From positions 54,125 through 118,124 of the forward strand of contig JAFECQ010000015.1 of the NCBI GenBank assembly GCA_018242065.1: a stretch of 64,000 nt of DNA, read 5' to 3'. This DNA comes from Pseudomonadota bacterium. Its GTDB lineage: Bacteria; Pseudomonadota; Alphaproteobacteria; UBA9655. The notes below the pieces were generated by a model that searched no databases, was not told the DNA's origin, and saw nothing but the letters and a program-made list of their open reading frames with translations. Position numbers and translations under genes: made by a program. Of the stretch, positions 52,171-61,624 are shown one piece after another. The stretch's first letter is position 1. Every line of letters starts with the position of its first letter.

Positions 52171-52967
52171 GATGCCCCTGCCTCTGCTTCCCAAAGACGA
52201 GAAGCAGCGACCGCTTCCCGCATGTTTTCTTTTGTTAAAACATCTTTGGTGGCGCCCCATTTGTAAAAATGACGGGCTAAAAGCAGCGTTTGAGGGAAGT
52301 TTTCTTGAACTAAGTCCAGGTCATGCATAACTGAAATAACCAGTCTCCCTTCCTTTACCCATGAATGAATAAGAATCATCAAATCATCAATTGTCCGCCC
52401 ATCCACACCCGAAAAAGGTTCATCCAAAAAGATAACTGGTGCATCCTGTAAAATCAAACGAGCAAAGAGGACACGTTGAAATTGACCTCCTGAAAGAGCT
52501 TGAAGAGAGGTTTTTGAAAACGAAGCAAGACCAACTTGTTCAAGAGCATCTTGCATCTTTTCATATTGTTGTTTTGTGTATCTACGAAAGATGCCCACTT
52601 CCCGAAAAAGACCCATGGCAATCGTGTCACCCACTGTAAGAGGAAAACGGCGGTCTAATTGGTTTTGTTGTGCTAAATAGGCGACATCGCAAGGGCAAAA
52701 CCCATGAAAAATAATTTTGCCTGTTTTAGGCTTTAAAAGACCTAAAAGAGCCTTTAACAGTGTGCTTTTTCCTGCCCCATTGGGTCCCGCAAGTGCCCAG
52801 AGAGAGGGAGACTCAAAAACACAAGATAGCTCAGAAATGATAGAATTGCGCGGATAAGAAATTGAAACATCTTTTATCTCGATGCCCCTAGGTCCATGGG
52901 ATGTATGTTGGATCGCTTTATGGCTTTCTTTAAAGAAACTCCAGAAGGGGGTGCGTCGATGATTCAT
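52167..52967 (-). CDS. Zn/Mn ABC transporter ATP-binding protein (ZnuC/MntA family)
   Basis: A 266-residue ATPase. Walker A LAGPNGAGKSTLLKALLGLL, Q loop VAYLAQQNQLDRRFPLTV, signature LSGGQFQRVLFARLI, Walker B PVIFLDEPFSGVD and switch His in ISVMHDLDLV. The segment RRFPLTVGDTIAMGL is typical of metal-uptake ATPases (the ZnuC/MntA class). The N-terminus has about 30 extra residues before EIKDVSISYP, so the true start could be later. It begins three bases after a possible mini membrane protein, behind a palindromic operator candidate. Confidence 0.92.
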   Translation of the reverse strand: MNHRRTPFWSFFKESHKAIQHTSHGPRGIEIKDVSISYPRNSIISELSCVFESPSLWALAGPNGAGKSTLLKALLGLLKPKTGKIIFHGFCPCDVAYLAQQNQLDRRFPLTVGDTIAMGLFREVGIFRRYTKQQYEKMQDALEQVGLASFSKTSLQALSGGQFQRVLFARLILQDAPVIFLDEPFSGVDGRTIDDLMILIHSWVKEGRLVISVMHDLDLVQENFPQTLLLARHFYKWGATKDVLTKENMREAVAASRLWEAEAGAS

Positions 52968-52970
52968 GAA

Positions 52971-53075
52971 TTAGAGTGCCCAGTAAACACCCATCCACAA
53001 AACCATTAAGAACATGAGCATCGTAAAAAGACGAAAAAAAACACTATATAGAAGAGGGTTTTGATAATTTTGCAT
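52971..53075 (-). CDS. Possible 34-residue membrane protein leading the metal-transporter operon
   Basis: A short frame MQNYQNPLLYSVFFRLFTML ... ending VLWMGVYWAL, TAA. It is predicted to be one transmembrane helix with a basic-flanked N-terminus. The stop lies three bases before the ATPase ATG, suggesting translational coupling. There is no strong Shine-Dalgarno before its ATG, and the length is at the edge of recognition. It might be a helper subunit of the transporter, or merely a chance frame. Confidence 0.45.
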   Translation of the reverse strand: MQNYQNPLLYSVFFRLFTMLMFLMVLWMGVYWAL

Positions 53076-53093
53076 TTGTTTATTACACCGCAA

Positions 53094-53110
53094 TTAAGAA
53101 TCATTCTTAA
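53094..53110. promoter_or_regulatory. 17-bp palindrome (candidate Fur/Zur/Mur-type operator)
   Basis: TTAAGAATCATTCTTAA has perfect eight-base arms around a central base. It lies about 127 bases upstream of the Zn/Mn ATPase start and just upstream of the mini-protein. The spacing and symmetry match the AT-rich operators of Fur-superfamily repressors such as Zur, Mur or Irr. Which one is not determined here. Confidence 0.6.
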
Positions 53111-53367
53111 AAAACTACCCGCATCCTGCCCTGGAAATAGTGTAAAAGTCAATAAAAATGTGTTTGGTGTCTCCCTCCCGACTGTTTGATGTTTCTCTCT
53201 TTTGTATTCTCTCGTTCGTCATTCTTGATTTCGCAGGAATGAGGACGGTGGTAAAAACAGGACACTTTAAATAAAAACACCAGATGTTAATGTTTGATAG
53301 AAAAAAATATCGACATTTTGCCAAAGTTATATTAAAAGAAACAAATTTTACTTGGAGGTTTTTTAGA

Positions 53368-54828
53368 ATGGATTCAGACTTTGCCAATGAAGACCTAGCT
53401 CCTGTTACAGAAAAACAAAAAAATTGGACCATTTTTAACTTCTTTACCCTTTGGGTTGGAATGTCTGTTCAGATTCCGACCTATATGATGGCTTCTTCTC
53501 TTATTGAGGGTGGCATGAATTGGTTGCAGGCCCTTTCCACTATTTTTTTAGGTAACTTTATCGTGCTTGTGCCTATGGTTCTTAATGGTCATGTGGGGGC
53601 AAAGTATGGGATTCCTTATCCTGTTTTTGCGCGAGCAAGTTTTGGCGTTTTGGGCTCAAACATTCCAGCCCTTGCAAGGGCGCTTGTCGCTTGTGGTTGG
53701 TTTGGAATCCAAACATGGATCGGCGGGACTGCCATTCATACGCTTGTCTTACAATTATGGCCAGCAGCAGGGCTTATTACAGGTGAAGTGCTGGGCGTTG
53801 GTATCATTCCTTTTGCCTGTTTTATGACTTTCTGGTTGATGAATTTGTTTTTTGTTTGGCAGGGTGTAGATTCCATCAAATGGCTTGAGACATTATGTGC
53901 TCCGTTCCTTATCATGGGAGGAATAGCCTTGCTGTACTGGGCTTATATGAATGCGAACGGTATTACCCAAGTCTTTCAAACAACCTCACAATTTGAAACC
54001 TCAAGCGCGTTTTATCAATTTTTCTTTCCAGCTTTAACAGGCATTATCGGATTTTGGGCAACGTTAAGTCTTAATATTCCCGATTTTACACGTTATGCCA
54101 AAGATCAACGTGCTCAAATCCTTGGTCAAACGTTTGGTTTGCCAACTACAATGACGTTTTTTGCTTTTATTGGTGTGGCCGTAACCAGTTCAACGCTCGT
54201 TATTTATGGGGAGGCTATCTGGGATCCTATTGTGCTTATTCAAAAGTTTGATAATCCTTTTATCGTTATATTCTCTGTCATTGCTATTTTGATGGCGACA
54301 TTAACGACGAATGTTGCTGCGAATGTTGTAGGGCCCGCTAACGATTTCTCCAATCTTGCCCCCAAATATATTAACTTTAAAAGAGGCGGACTTATTACGG
54401 GTATTCTTGGAATCGTGATGATGCCTTGGAAGCTTCTGGCTGATCCATCAGGGTATATTTTTACATGGTTAATTGGATATTCCGCATTGCTTGGACCTAT
54501 TGCGGGCATCATTTTGGTCGACTACTATTTGATTCGCCGGACAACCTTAAATCTTAATGCTCTCTATCAACGAGACGGGGTGTATAGCTATTCGCATGGA
54601 TATAATCTCAAAGCTATAGCAGCTCTTGTTTTGGGCATTCTTCCTAATATTCCGGGCTTTCTTGTTCAAATTAAGGTATGTAACCCTCACACAGTATTTG
54701 AATTTCTGGTACCTCTTTATCACTATGCGTGGTTTATAGGTCTCTTTATTGCGGGCGTTAGCTATGGACTTATGATGCTTTCGGAAAGCACAGAGCAGGT
54801 TCTTGACGAACAACCTGCCTTTGGTTGA
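53368..54828 (+). CDS. NCS1-family nucleobase/cytosine-type permease
   Basis: A 486-residue membrane carrier. The start is ATG 53368 (MDSDFANEDLAPVTEKQKNW) with GGAGG nine bases upstream; the frame extends 28 codons further but lacks a ribosome site. NCS1 blocks: NWTIFNFFTLWVGMSVQIPTYMMASSLIEGGM, PVFARASFGVLGSNIPALARALVACGWFGIQTWIGG, LNIPDFTRYAKDQRAQILGQ and TTNVAANVVGPANDF. Relatives import uracil, cytosine, allantoin, hydantoins or thiamine precursors. It is convergent with alr and close to two nucleoside hydrolase genes, which favours a nucleobase or nucleoside role. Confidence 0.9.
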   Translation: MDSDFANEDLAPVTEKQKNWTIFNFFTLWVGMSVQIPTYMMASSLIEGGMNWLQALSTIFLGNFIVLVPMVLNGHVGAKYGIPYPVFARASFGVLGSNIPALARALVACGWFGIQTWIGGTAIHTLVLQLWPAAGLITGEVLGVGIIPFACFMTFWLMNLFFVWQGVDSIKWLETLCAPFLIMGGIALLYWAYMNANGITQVFQTTSQFETSSAFYQFFFPALTGIIGFWATLSLNIPDFTRYAKDQRAQILGQTFGLPTTMTFFAFIGVAVTSSTLVIYGEAIWDPIVLIQKFDNPFIVIFSVIAILMATLTTNVAANVVGPANDFSNLAPKYINFKRGGLITGILGIVMMPWKLLADPSGYIFTWLIGYSALLGPIAGIILVDYYLIRRTTLNLNALYQRDGVYSYSHGYNLKAIAALVLGILPNIPGFLVQIKVCNPHTVFEFLVPLYHYAWFIGLFIAGVSYGLMMLSESTEQVLDEQPAFG

Positions 54829-54829
54829 A

Positions 54830-55951
54830 CTACTTATAAACGCGATGAAGCCTCTGTCCGAATCTTGTGGAAAGTTCTCGTGAGATTGTCCCGATTGAAT
54901 GAGCCAGGATATCAAGGGTAAGGGCTTGGTTTACAAGTTCTACCCAACCTCCCACGTAGTAAAGAGACTCTGGAATATCTGTGACATCGATAACAGTATA
55001 ATCCATGGAAATGCGACCAATGACAGGCGCTTTAAAGCCCTGTATGTGTGCAAAAGCATTGTTGCTTAAACGACGATCATACCCATCAGCAAACCCGATA
55101 CCAAGAGTAGCCAATTTACTGTCGCGAGATAAAGTATAGGTTGCTCCATATCCAACGCTGTCTCCCTTATGAGCTTGGCGAATTTGAAGGATACGCCCAA
55201 AAAGTTTAAGACAAGGCTGAAGGGGAGGGGCACCTTCGGGAGGAGTGAAAAGGCCAAACAAACCTTTTCCTGCTCGTACAAGGTCATAATGGTAGGGAGA
55301 GCCTAAGTAAATTCCTCCTGTATCGGCTAGGCTGGCTTTTACATTGGGAAAGTGATGACGCAAACTATCAAATAATAGTTTTTGTTGTTCGTTTAATGGA
55401 TCTACGAGATCATGGGATGAAACGAGGTGACTCATCACAAAATGGATGTCGAGAACACCTAATAATCCCCAAGACTCCAAGAGCTTAGAGAAATCTTTTT
55501 GATCAAAGCCGCTGCGACGCATGCCTGTGTCAACATGAAGGGCACAGGGGAGCTTTTGATCACGCTTTTGGCATTCTTTAGCCCAATTTTTGGTCATCTC
55601 AAAATCAGTGAGAACCGGAATTAGTGTGTTTTCAACAAACAAGCCTTCTGTATTAGGAAGAAATCCGGAAAGAACATAAATAAGCGAATTCTTTAAACAA
55701 GCCCTAAGGAACAGCCCTTCTTCAAGATGTGCAACAAAAAAAGTATTGCATCCTTGGTTTTGTAGGGTCGGGACGATTGCTTCGATGCCGAAACCATAAG
55801 CATCCGCTTTGAGAACAGCGGCGCACGTGCTGTTGGGTAGTTTGGATTGAAGCGTTTTATAGTTATGAGCAATTGCTTGGGTGTCAATTTCTAAAAAGCT
55901 TGTAGTATGGCTGGCAAGAGGAGCTGACTCGATAGCTAACAGTGGTTGCAC
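54830..55951 (-). CDS. alr: Alanine racemase
   Basis: A 373-residue PLP enzyme interconverting L- and D-alanine for peptidoglycan. PLP-lysine motif AAVLKADAYGFGIEA near residues 45-59. The catalytic tyrosine region is SVGYGATYTLSRDSKLATLGIGFADGY. The C-terminal beta domain contains GRISMDYTVIDVTDIP and the ending TRFGQRLHRVYK. GTG start at 55951 with AAAGG seven bases upstream; it overlaps the preceding nucleoside hydrolase by 16 bases. Grouped with a VanX-type dipeptidase, it suggests D-alanine handling by this operon. Confidence 0.95.
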   Translation of the reverse strand: MQPLLAIESAPLASHTTSFLEIDTQAIAHNYKTLQSKLPNSTCAAVLKADAYGFGIEAIVPTLQNQGCNTFFVAHLEEGLFLRACLKNSLIYVLSGFLPNTEGLFVENTLIPVLTDFEMTKNWAKECQKRDQKLPCALHVDTGMRRSGFDQKDFSKLLESWGLLGVLDIHFVMSHLVSSHDLVDPLNEQQKLLFDSLRHHFPNVKASLADTGGIYLGSPYHYDLVRAGKGLFGLFTPPEGAPPLQPCLKLFGRILQIRQAHKGDSVGYGATYTLSRDSKLATLGIGFADGYDRRLSNNAFAHIQGFKAPVIGRISMDYTVIDVTDIPESLYYVGGWVELVNQALTLDILAHSIGTISRELSTRFGQRLHRVYK

Positions 55952-56928
55952 GTATGTACCTTTTCTGTGGTCATAGGATAGCGATTCAGTCGACTTGTAA
56001 GAAGATCAAAAAAGCCATCAACATCTACCTTGTTGATAATATAAGCGTTAGGCTTTCGTCCTAGCTTACCGTGCCAATCTACAGTGGAGCGACCCGCCAT
56101 GATCGTTGAGGATACATCAATTTCAACGTAAGCATTACGGCCACTGTATAACTCAGGTTTTAAAAGATAGGCGATGATATTAGGATCATGCAATACACCA
56201 CCTAAAACGCCTGGCTCTAGAAAAGCATTTGGACGATGATAAAACGAAAGCATATCAATAACAGCTTGTGCGACAGGGGTTCCTATTTCTGCTAAGGTGC
56301 GAAGCCATTCTTGGGAGGTTTGTGTTTGGCGGGTAGCATCTAGTCCTATCATAACAATTGGAACGCCTGAGGTAAAGACGACATAGGCGGCTTGTGGATC
56401 ACAATAGAAATTGTACTCTGCTGTTGGTGTAATATTTCCAAGGCCAATAACGCCTCCCATAACGACGATTTTTTCAATTTTATCCTTGATGCGAGGCTCC
56501 ATAATAAGGGCACAGGCAACATTTGTGAGAGGTCCAGAAGGCGCTAACGTAATTTTTTCAGAGGCGTTTAAAAGGGTTTCAATAATAAAGCTCACCCCAT
56601 CCTGAGATTGAAGAGGCATAGTAGGAGTGGGGAGCTTGCAACCTCCAAGGCCAGTTTCTCCATGAATGTCTGCTGTATATTCGGAGTCAGCAGGAGAAAT
56701 TCGTTCAAAAAAAGTACGAGCGCAACCTTGGAAGACTTTTAAATCGGGTTGATTCGTAAGCTCACAAATGCGACGTGCATTCTCTTGATTTTGACTAACG
56801 GTAACATTCCCAACAACTGTCGAAATTCCTAAAATATCCAGCTCTTCAGGTGATGCAATAGCAAGTAACAAGGCAATGGCGTCGTCAAGACCGGGGTCGC
56901 AATCCATAATAAGGGGGATTTTTTTCAT
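55936..56928 (-). CDS. Inosine-uridine type nucleoside hydrolase (paralogue 2)
   Basis: A 330-residue nucleosidase hydrolysing ribonucleosides to base and ribose. The N-terminal calcium-binding motif is MDCDPGLDDAIALLLAIASP (DXDXXXDD). Other motifs: GISTVVGNVTVSQNQENARR, VVMGGVIGLGNITPTAEYNFYCDPQAAYVV, and the C-terminal LHDPNIIAYLL. It is nearly the same length and layout as the upstream paralogue and overlaps it by ATGA. The two may differ in purine and pyrimidine preference. The product ribose can enter the pentose pathway. Confidence 0.93.
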   Translation of the reverse strand: MKKIPLIMDCDPGLDDAIALLLAIASPEELDILGISTVVGNVTVSQNQENARRICELTNQPDLKVFQGCARTFFERISPADSEYTADIHGETGLGGCKLPTPTMPLQSQDGVSFIIETLLNASEKITLAPSGPLTNVACALIMEPRIKDKIEKIVVMGGVIGLGNITPTAEYNFYCDPQAAYVVFTSGVPIVMIGLDATRQTQTSQEWLRTLAEIGTPVAQAVIDMLSFYHRPNAFLEPGVLGGVLHDPNIIAYLLKPELYSGRNAYVEIDVSSTIMAGRSTVDWHGKLGRKPNAYIINKVDVDGFFDLLTSRLNRYPMTTEKVHTCNHC

Positions 56929-57905
56929 GTTAGGGCCCCTTCAGCTTTTTGTTTTTTATTTCCATAAGACGCTAGAAGATCTGTGAGGAGATCAAAAAAA
57001 CCCTTCACATCCACTTCGTTGACGACGTGGGCATTTGCAGGCAGGCCTCTCTTGCGCCACCAGTCGATAATTGAACGTCCTCGTCCGATCCCAAAAGAGG
57101 TATCGATTTCAACATGAACATCTTTTTCTTTAAAAAGTAAGGGATTTAAAAGATAACCAATAACGCTTGGATCATGAAGGACACCCCCTGTAAGTCCAAA
57201 ATGCTTCATGTCATACTCATAAAAAGCACGTAGCATGAGCGTGAGTGTGTGAGCGACAGGATTATCAAGCGCATCAAGACGATCAAACCAATCTAAAGAT
57301 GTAACAAGCTGGTGGGTTGTATCAAGGCCGATTGTGGTAATTTTTTTACCCGATGTGTAAAGAACGTGCGCTGCTTCCGGATCAGCATAAAAGTTAAATT
57401 CCGCAGCTGGAGTAATGTTCCCAAGCTCAATGGACCCGCCCATTGTGACGATCTGCTCGATGTTATCTAGAATCCTAGGCTCTCGAACAATGGCAACAGC
57501 AATATTTGTCAGGGGCCCCGTTGTCGCTAATGTTATTTTTTTAGGTGTTGTCATTAATGTATCAATGAGAAAGTCTACAGCGTGCGTTGATTGCAATGAC
57601 ATCTGAGGTGTTGGCAGGTCAACTCCTTTAAGCCCTGTTTCTCCATAAACCTCTACCTCATAAACCAGTTCTCTGAGTATCGGACGTGGACAACCCGCAT
57701 AAACTTTTACGTCTGGGCGCCCCGCAAGCTCGCATGCTTTAAGAGCATTTTGAGAGGTGTGGTGAAGAGGAACATTTCCGCCGGAAACGGTGATTCCTAA
57801 AAGATTAATTCTTTCGGGGGCAGCAAGAATCATAAGTATAGCAACAAAATCATCAATACCGGGATCACAATCAAGAATTAAAGGCAAAGGTGCATGAGTG
57901 GGCAT
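56925..57905 (-). CDS. Inosine-uridine type nucleoside hydrolase (paralogue 1)
   Basis: A 326-residue paralogue with LDCDPGIDDFVAILMILAAP, GITVSGGNVPLHHTSQNALK, VTMGGSIELGNITPAAEFNFYADPEAAHVLY and GVLHDPSVIGYLL. The calcium-binding aspartates and the catalytic His-Asp near the C-terminus (LHDP) are present. It is first in the run of hydrolase, hydrolase and racemase genes, about 68 bases downstream of the VanX-type gene. Local duplication produced the pair; identity is moderate, so the event is old. Confidence 0.93.
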   Translation of the reverse strand: MPTHAPLPLILDCDPGIDDFVAILMILAAPERINLLGITVSGGNVPLHHTSQNALKACELAGRPDVKVYAGCPRPILRELVYEVEVYGETGLKGVDLPTPQMSLQSTHAVDFLIDTLMTTPKKITLATTGPLTNIAVAIVREPRILDNIEQIVTMGGSIELGNITPAAEFNFYADPEAAHVLYTSGKKITTIGLDTTHQLVTSLDWFDRLDALDNPVAHTLTLMLRAFYEYDMKHFGLTGGVLHDPSVIGYLLNPLLFKEKDVHVEIDTSFGIGRGRSIIDWWRKRGLPANAHVVNEVDVKGFFDLLTDLLASYGNKKQKAEGALT

Positions 57906-57972
57906 CTATCGCTCATCATAAAGAAGAGTTGACTGACATTACTCCTAGCTTATTCGTAGGTTCTATGCAAGT

Positions 57973-58686
57973 TCATTCAACAGGAAAATTGAAATACGTA
58001 TCAGGATAAGGCTCGTCTATGAGACCAAAATGCCACCATTCTTTCCAATAATTTTCAAATCCATGTTTTTCCATCAAGGTTTTGAGGAGGAGGCGATTCG
58101 CTCTAACTTCAGGAGGAAGGGTTGGGTTCATGGTGTGGGACATTTCATCCAAGCAATCAAACCCTGTCCCCATATCAATTGAGTTATCAGTGAAACGTTG
58201 TCCTTTAGGCAGTCTGCCATCAAGGATGGAGTCTCCAGGTTTCCAGGTGGGCTGGGTTGGTACAGGAAGGGGCACAATTGTGAGATCCACGGCGCTGCCG
58301 CGTGTGTGTGAAGACCTTTTGCCGACATATCCTTCTTTAAAGAGATCTTTCTTATCAATAGTTGGATAAAACTCAGCTTTCATAACCTGGTCGTCAGGAT
58401 CTTCAGCCCATAGAATCCAAGAATCTACTGCATCTTGCGGACGGTAAGCATCATAAACTTTGAGCGTTAAATTGAATGGTTGCAGTTCTTTCTGAACGGC
58501 TTTGAGGGCGAAAGCAACTGGCTCCGTTGTGATAATAATGGGTGCATTATAAGCAAGAATAGGCCTACCCACAAAATTATGGTGTAAGGCATAACGCACT
58601 TCTTGTAAAATGGTCGGATCAATATCTTGGAGGTAAACGAATCCTTCTGGGAGGGTTTGAGGAGAGAGGGCTGTTTGTGGTGTCAT
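57973..58686 (-). CDS. D-Ala-D-Ala dipeptidase, VanX/DdpX family
   Basis: A 237-residue zinc dipeptidase cutting D-alanyl-D-alanine. Zinc and catalytic motifs: KVYDAYRPQDAV with conserved Arg, RSSHTRGSAVDLTI (SxHxxGxxxD), and KEWWHFGL with the catalytic Glu and His. There is no typical signal peptide, so it acts in the cytosol. Non-resistance relatives such as DdpX salvage D-Ala for energy under starvation. Next to alr it could turn cell-wall or host/prey-derived D-Ala-D-Ala into L-Ala. There is no VanA/VanH partner, so vancomycin resistance is not implied. Confidence 0.92.
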   Translation of the reverse strand: MTPQTALSPQTLPEGFVYLQDIDPTILQEVRYALHHNFVGRPILAYNAPIIITTEPVAFALKAVQKELQPFNLTLKVYDAYRPQDAVDSWILWAEDPDDQVMKAEFYPTIDKKDLFKEGYVGKRSSHTRGSAVDLTIVPLPVPTQPTWKPGDSILDGRLPKGQRFTDNSIDMGTGFDCLDEMSHTMNPTLPPEVRANRLLLKTLMEKHGFENYWKEWWHFGLIDEPYPDTYFNFPVE

Positions 58687-58782
58687 ATTTTTTCCTTTCT
58701 CTGATTAATCCTTCGCGCTAATAACTTTAGCTTAATTTTGCTCAAACAAAAAAGCAAGGCAAAGACTCTCTAAGTTTAAATG

Positions 58783-59079
58783 TTAAGGATGAGGTGTGAT
58801 GGCAAGGATTGTTATCTCACCTTTGCTGGGGCCATAGTGCCAAAATATTCGATAGGCTTGAGGTGTCTTATTTTCAGCGTAAGCTTCAAACACTTCAACT
58901 CCAAATTCTTTGGATAAAGATGAATATTTATGTGTATTTAGACTTGGATGTTTAGGGTTCTCTTCAAGATACCCCAAAGCTTTTCTAACGGATTTAAGTT
59001 TTTTTTGAAAACTGGGATTTTCTTCTAACACGTTTAAATTAAAGGCAGCTTCTTCAGTAAACTTGAGTTTAAACTTCAT
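58783..59079 (-). CDS. RelE/ParE-superfamily toxin
   Basis: A 98-residue protein. The N-terminal FKLKFTEEAAFNLNVLEEN helix pair, central VRKALGYLEENPKHPSLNTH and final strand RIFWHYGPSKGEITILAIT fit the RelE/ParE fold. It resembles the subgroup with a Lys/His-rich middle. It begins seven bases after its antitoxin. Whether it cuts mRNA or poisons gyrase is not clear. Confidence 0.75.
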   Translation of the reverse strand: MKFKLKFTEEAAFNLNVLEENPSFQKKLKSVRKALGYLEENPKHPSLNTHKYSSLSKEFGVEVFEAYAENKTPQAYRIFWHYGPSKGEITILAITPHP

Positions 59080-59086
59080 CTACGTT

Positions 59087-59365
59087 TTACTTTTCTTTAA
59101 TATATTTAGCAAAACTTCCTCTGTCGTTTAACTGCCCTTTTGATGATTCAAGTAAACCTTTTTTAACGCGCTTCAAGGCTTCTTCATTCTCAAAGAGCCA
59201 TTTTTCCTGAAGGGGAATTTCAGCATAAGGCTCTAATATTATCTGATGCGACCCTTTGTTATAGATTGCTCTAAAGCCACTAACACCCTCAGCCATTTTC
59301 CCAAGACTAATTCTTCCTTTTGAATCTGGACGCAAAAGTTTCTCTGTTGTTTGAGATGCTCGCAT
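59087..59365 (-). CDS. Type II antitoxin partner (AbrB/MazE-like)
   Basis: A 92-residue protein. ATG 59365 has AGGAG nine bases upstream; the ATG two codons earlier is too close. The N-terminal part RPDSKGRISLGKMAEGVSGF resembles SpoVT/AbrB swapped-hairpin DNA-binding folds. The C-terminal part SSKGQLNDRGSFAKYIKEK would contact the toxin encoded directly after it. The assignment rests on pattern and on gene pairing. Confidence 0.7.
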   Translation of the reverse strand: MRASQTTEKLLRPDSKGRISLGKMAEGVSGFRAIYNKGSHQIILEPYAEIPLQEKWLFENEEALKRVKKGLLESSKGQLNDRGSFAKYIKEK

Positions 59366-59572
59366 AATCATATACTCCTATTTCATTTATATTAGCATAA
59401 GTAGGAAAATATATAAATGGGAAAATGATTATTTCCCACTAAATTATGATATTGCTTATTCTGTCACCCTTATAAAATATTTCACCATCAAGAAATTATA
59501 GAGAAATACCCCTCGTAAGAAAAAATCAAACAGCAATTGACTTAAGACTTTGGAATATGAGAAAACCAAAAC

Positions 59573-61579
59573 ATGCCAACTTCTCCATTCACTCTTATTT
59601 CTGATTTTGAACCAGCTGGCGATCAACCGCACGCTATTCGTGTGCTTATGGATGGGGTCGGTGAGGGGGAGCGCGATCAAGTGCTTTTGGGGGTAACGGG
59701 ATCTGGGAAGACCTTTACCATGGCGCAAATTATTGCCAAACATGGAAAACCAGCTCTTGTTATTGCGCCGAATAAAACATTGGCCGCTCAGCTCTATGGC
59801 GAAATGAAGTCTTTTTTTCCTCATAATGCTGTTGAATATTTTGTGTCTTATTATGACTATTATCAGCCTGAAGCTTATGTACCGCGCACAGATACATATA
59901 TCGAAAAGGAAGCTACTATCAATGAACAGATTGATCGTATGCGTCATTCAGCAACTCAAGCTCTTTTAGAGCGACGGGATGTGATTATTGTTGCGAGTGT
60001 TTCTTGTATTTATGGTATTGGATCTGTTGAAACCTATAGCCAAATGGTCATTTCTCTAAGAGTTGGAGATCGCATTGACCGAAGTGAGCTTTTGCGTCAG
60101 TTGGTTGCTCTCCAGTATAAGCGTAATGATATAGATTTTTATCGCGGAACTTTTCGAGCGAAAGGGGATATTATTGAGGTTTTCCCTTCCCACTATGAGG
60201 ATCGAGCGTGGAAAATTTCCCTCTTTGGGGATGAAGTTGAATCCATTATTGAAGTGGATCCTTTAACCGGTCAAAAAACCTCTGCTTTAGAAGCTATCAA
60301 GCTTTATGCAAACTCCCACTATGTAACGCCCGGGCCTACCTTACAACAAGCTATACAAGGCATTAAACTTGAGCTCAAAACATGTCTTGAGGAATTGCGA
60401 CACGAAAACAAGCTGTTGGAAGCTCAACGTTTGGAACAGCGGACGAAGTTTGATCTAGAAATGCTTTCTGCAACCGGTATGTGTGCGGGCATCGAAAATT
60501 ATTCCCGCTTTCTAACAGGACGTGCACCAGGAGAACCTCCCCCAACCCTATTTGAGTATATTCCAAAGGATGCTTTGCTATTTGTTGATGAAAGCCATGT
60601 GACCGTTCCTCAACTTGGAGCAATGTACAAGGGAGACGCTTCGCGAAAAAAGACACTTTCGGACTTTGGATTTCGTCTTCCTTCTTGTCGGGATAATCGA
60701 CCCTTAAAATTTGAAGAATGGGAAGCAATGCGTCCCGCAACGATTTTTGTGTCAGCAACTCCTGGCCCTTGGGAAATGCAACAAACTCAAGGTGTTTTTG
60801 TAGAGCAAGTAATTCGTCCAACGGGATTAATGGATCCGATTTGTTTAATAAGGCCTGTTGAAAATCAAGTTGAAGATTTAATTCAGGAATGTCAGCGTGT
60901 GGCTAAAATTGGAAATCGGGTTCTTGTTACTACATTGACAAAACGAATGGCCGAAGCCTTAACCGAATACTTGAGTGAAGCAGGTCTTAAAGTTAGATAT
61001 GTTCATTCTGATGTTGAAACGTTAGAAAGGATTGAGATCATTCGAGATTTACGTCTTGGTGTATTTGATGTGCTAATTGGAATTAATCTTTTAAGAGAAG
61101 GGCTTGATATTCCTGAATGTGGGCTTGTAGCTATTTTAGATGCAGATAAGGAAGGCTATTTGCGTTCCAAAACGTCGCTTATCCAAACGATAGGACGTGC
61201 CGCTCGAAATGTGGATGGAAGAGCAATTTTATATGCTGATCGGATCACAAAATCTATGCAAGCAGCTCTAGAAGAGACAAGCAGACGGCGGGAAAGACAG
61301 CAAGCTTATAACGCAACCCATGGTATTACGCCTGAGACAATCAAGCGCTCCATTCATCGGATTTTGGATAGTGTTTATGAAAAAGATCATACAACGATTT
61401 CCTTGAAAGAGGATCCTTATGTAGAAATGAACCCTAAAAAGCGAAAGTCCTATAAAGAAAGCCTTGAAAAGAAAATGTTTGTTGCCGCAGGAAACCTTGA
61501 ATTTGAAGAGGCCGCTCGACTGCGAGATGAAATCAAACGACTTGAGGAGAAAGAGCTGGATCTGAGTTTGACCGTATAA
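59573..61579 (+). CDS. uvrB: Excinuclease ABC subunit UvrB
   Basis: A 668-residue DNA-damage recognition helicase of nucleotide excision repair. Walker [18 protein letters not shown], beta-hairpin region [27 protein letters not shown]-like VDESH, motif VSATPGPWE, motif [23 protein letters not shown]. The C-terminal UVR domain ([20 protein letters not shown]) binds UvrC. Normal length (E. coli 673 aa). The ribosome site is weak. It sits between two toxin-antitoxin pairs, a possible sign that these flank essential genes. Confidence 0.97.
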   Translation: MPTSPFTLISDFEPAGDQPHAIRVLMDGVGEGERDQVLLGVTGSGKTFTMAQIIAKHGKPALVIAPNKTLAAQLYGEMKSFFPHNAVEYFVSYYDYYQPEAYVPRTDTYIEKEATINEQIDRMRHSATQALLERRDVIIVASVSCIYGIGSVETYSQMVISLRVGDRIDRSELLRQLVALQYKRNDIDFYRGTFRAKGDIIEVFPSHYEDRAWKISLFGDEVESIIEVDPLTGQKTSALEAIKLYANSHYVTPGPTLQQAIQGIKLELKTCLEELRHENKLLEAQRLEQRTKFDLEMLSATGMCAGIENYSRFLTGRAPGEPPPTLFEYIPKDALLFVDESHVTVPQLGAMYKGDASRKKTLSDFGFRLPSCRDNRPLKFEEWEAMRPATIFVSATPGPWEMQQTQGVFVEQVIRPTGLMDPICLIRPVENQVEDLIQECQRVAKIGNRVLVTTLTKRMAEALTEYLSEAGLKVRYVHSDVETLERIEIIRDLRLGVFDVLIGINLLREGLDIPECGLVAILDADKEGYLRSKTSLIQTIGRAARNVDGRAILYADRITKSMQAALEETSRRRERQQAYNATHGITPETIKRSIHRILDSVYEKDHTTISLKEDPYVEMNPKKRKSYKESLEKKMFVAAGNLEFEEAARLRDEIKRLEEKELDLSLTV

Positions 61580-61624
61580 GTACTTATATGGTATCATATA
61601 AAGAATAGAAGCATGGAGTCAAAT

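Noticed and set aside
53284..53367. N-terminal extension of the NCS1 permease
   Set aside because: No ribosome site before 53284; GGAGG before 53368 and family length favour the later ATG.
53115..53432. 105-codon minus-strand frame overlapping the NCS1 permease start
   Set aside because: It runs across intergenic repeat-like sequence (TTCGCAGGAATGA) and the permease 5' end; composition is not protein-like.
57973..58686. Vancomycin-resistance determinant
   Set aside because: Only a VanX/DdpX-type dipeptidase is present; no VanA ligase, VanH or VanRS. Gram-negative context suggests D-Ala salvage.
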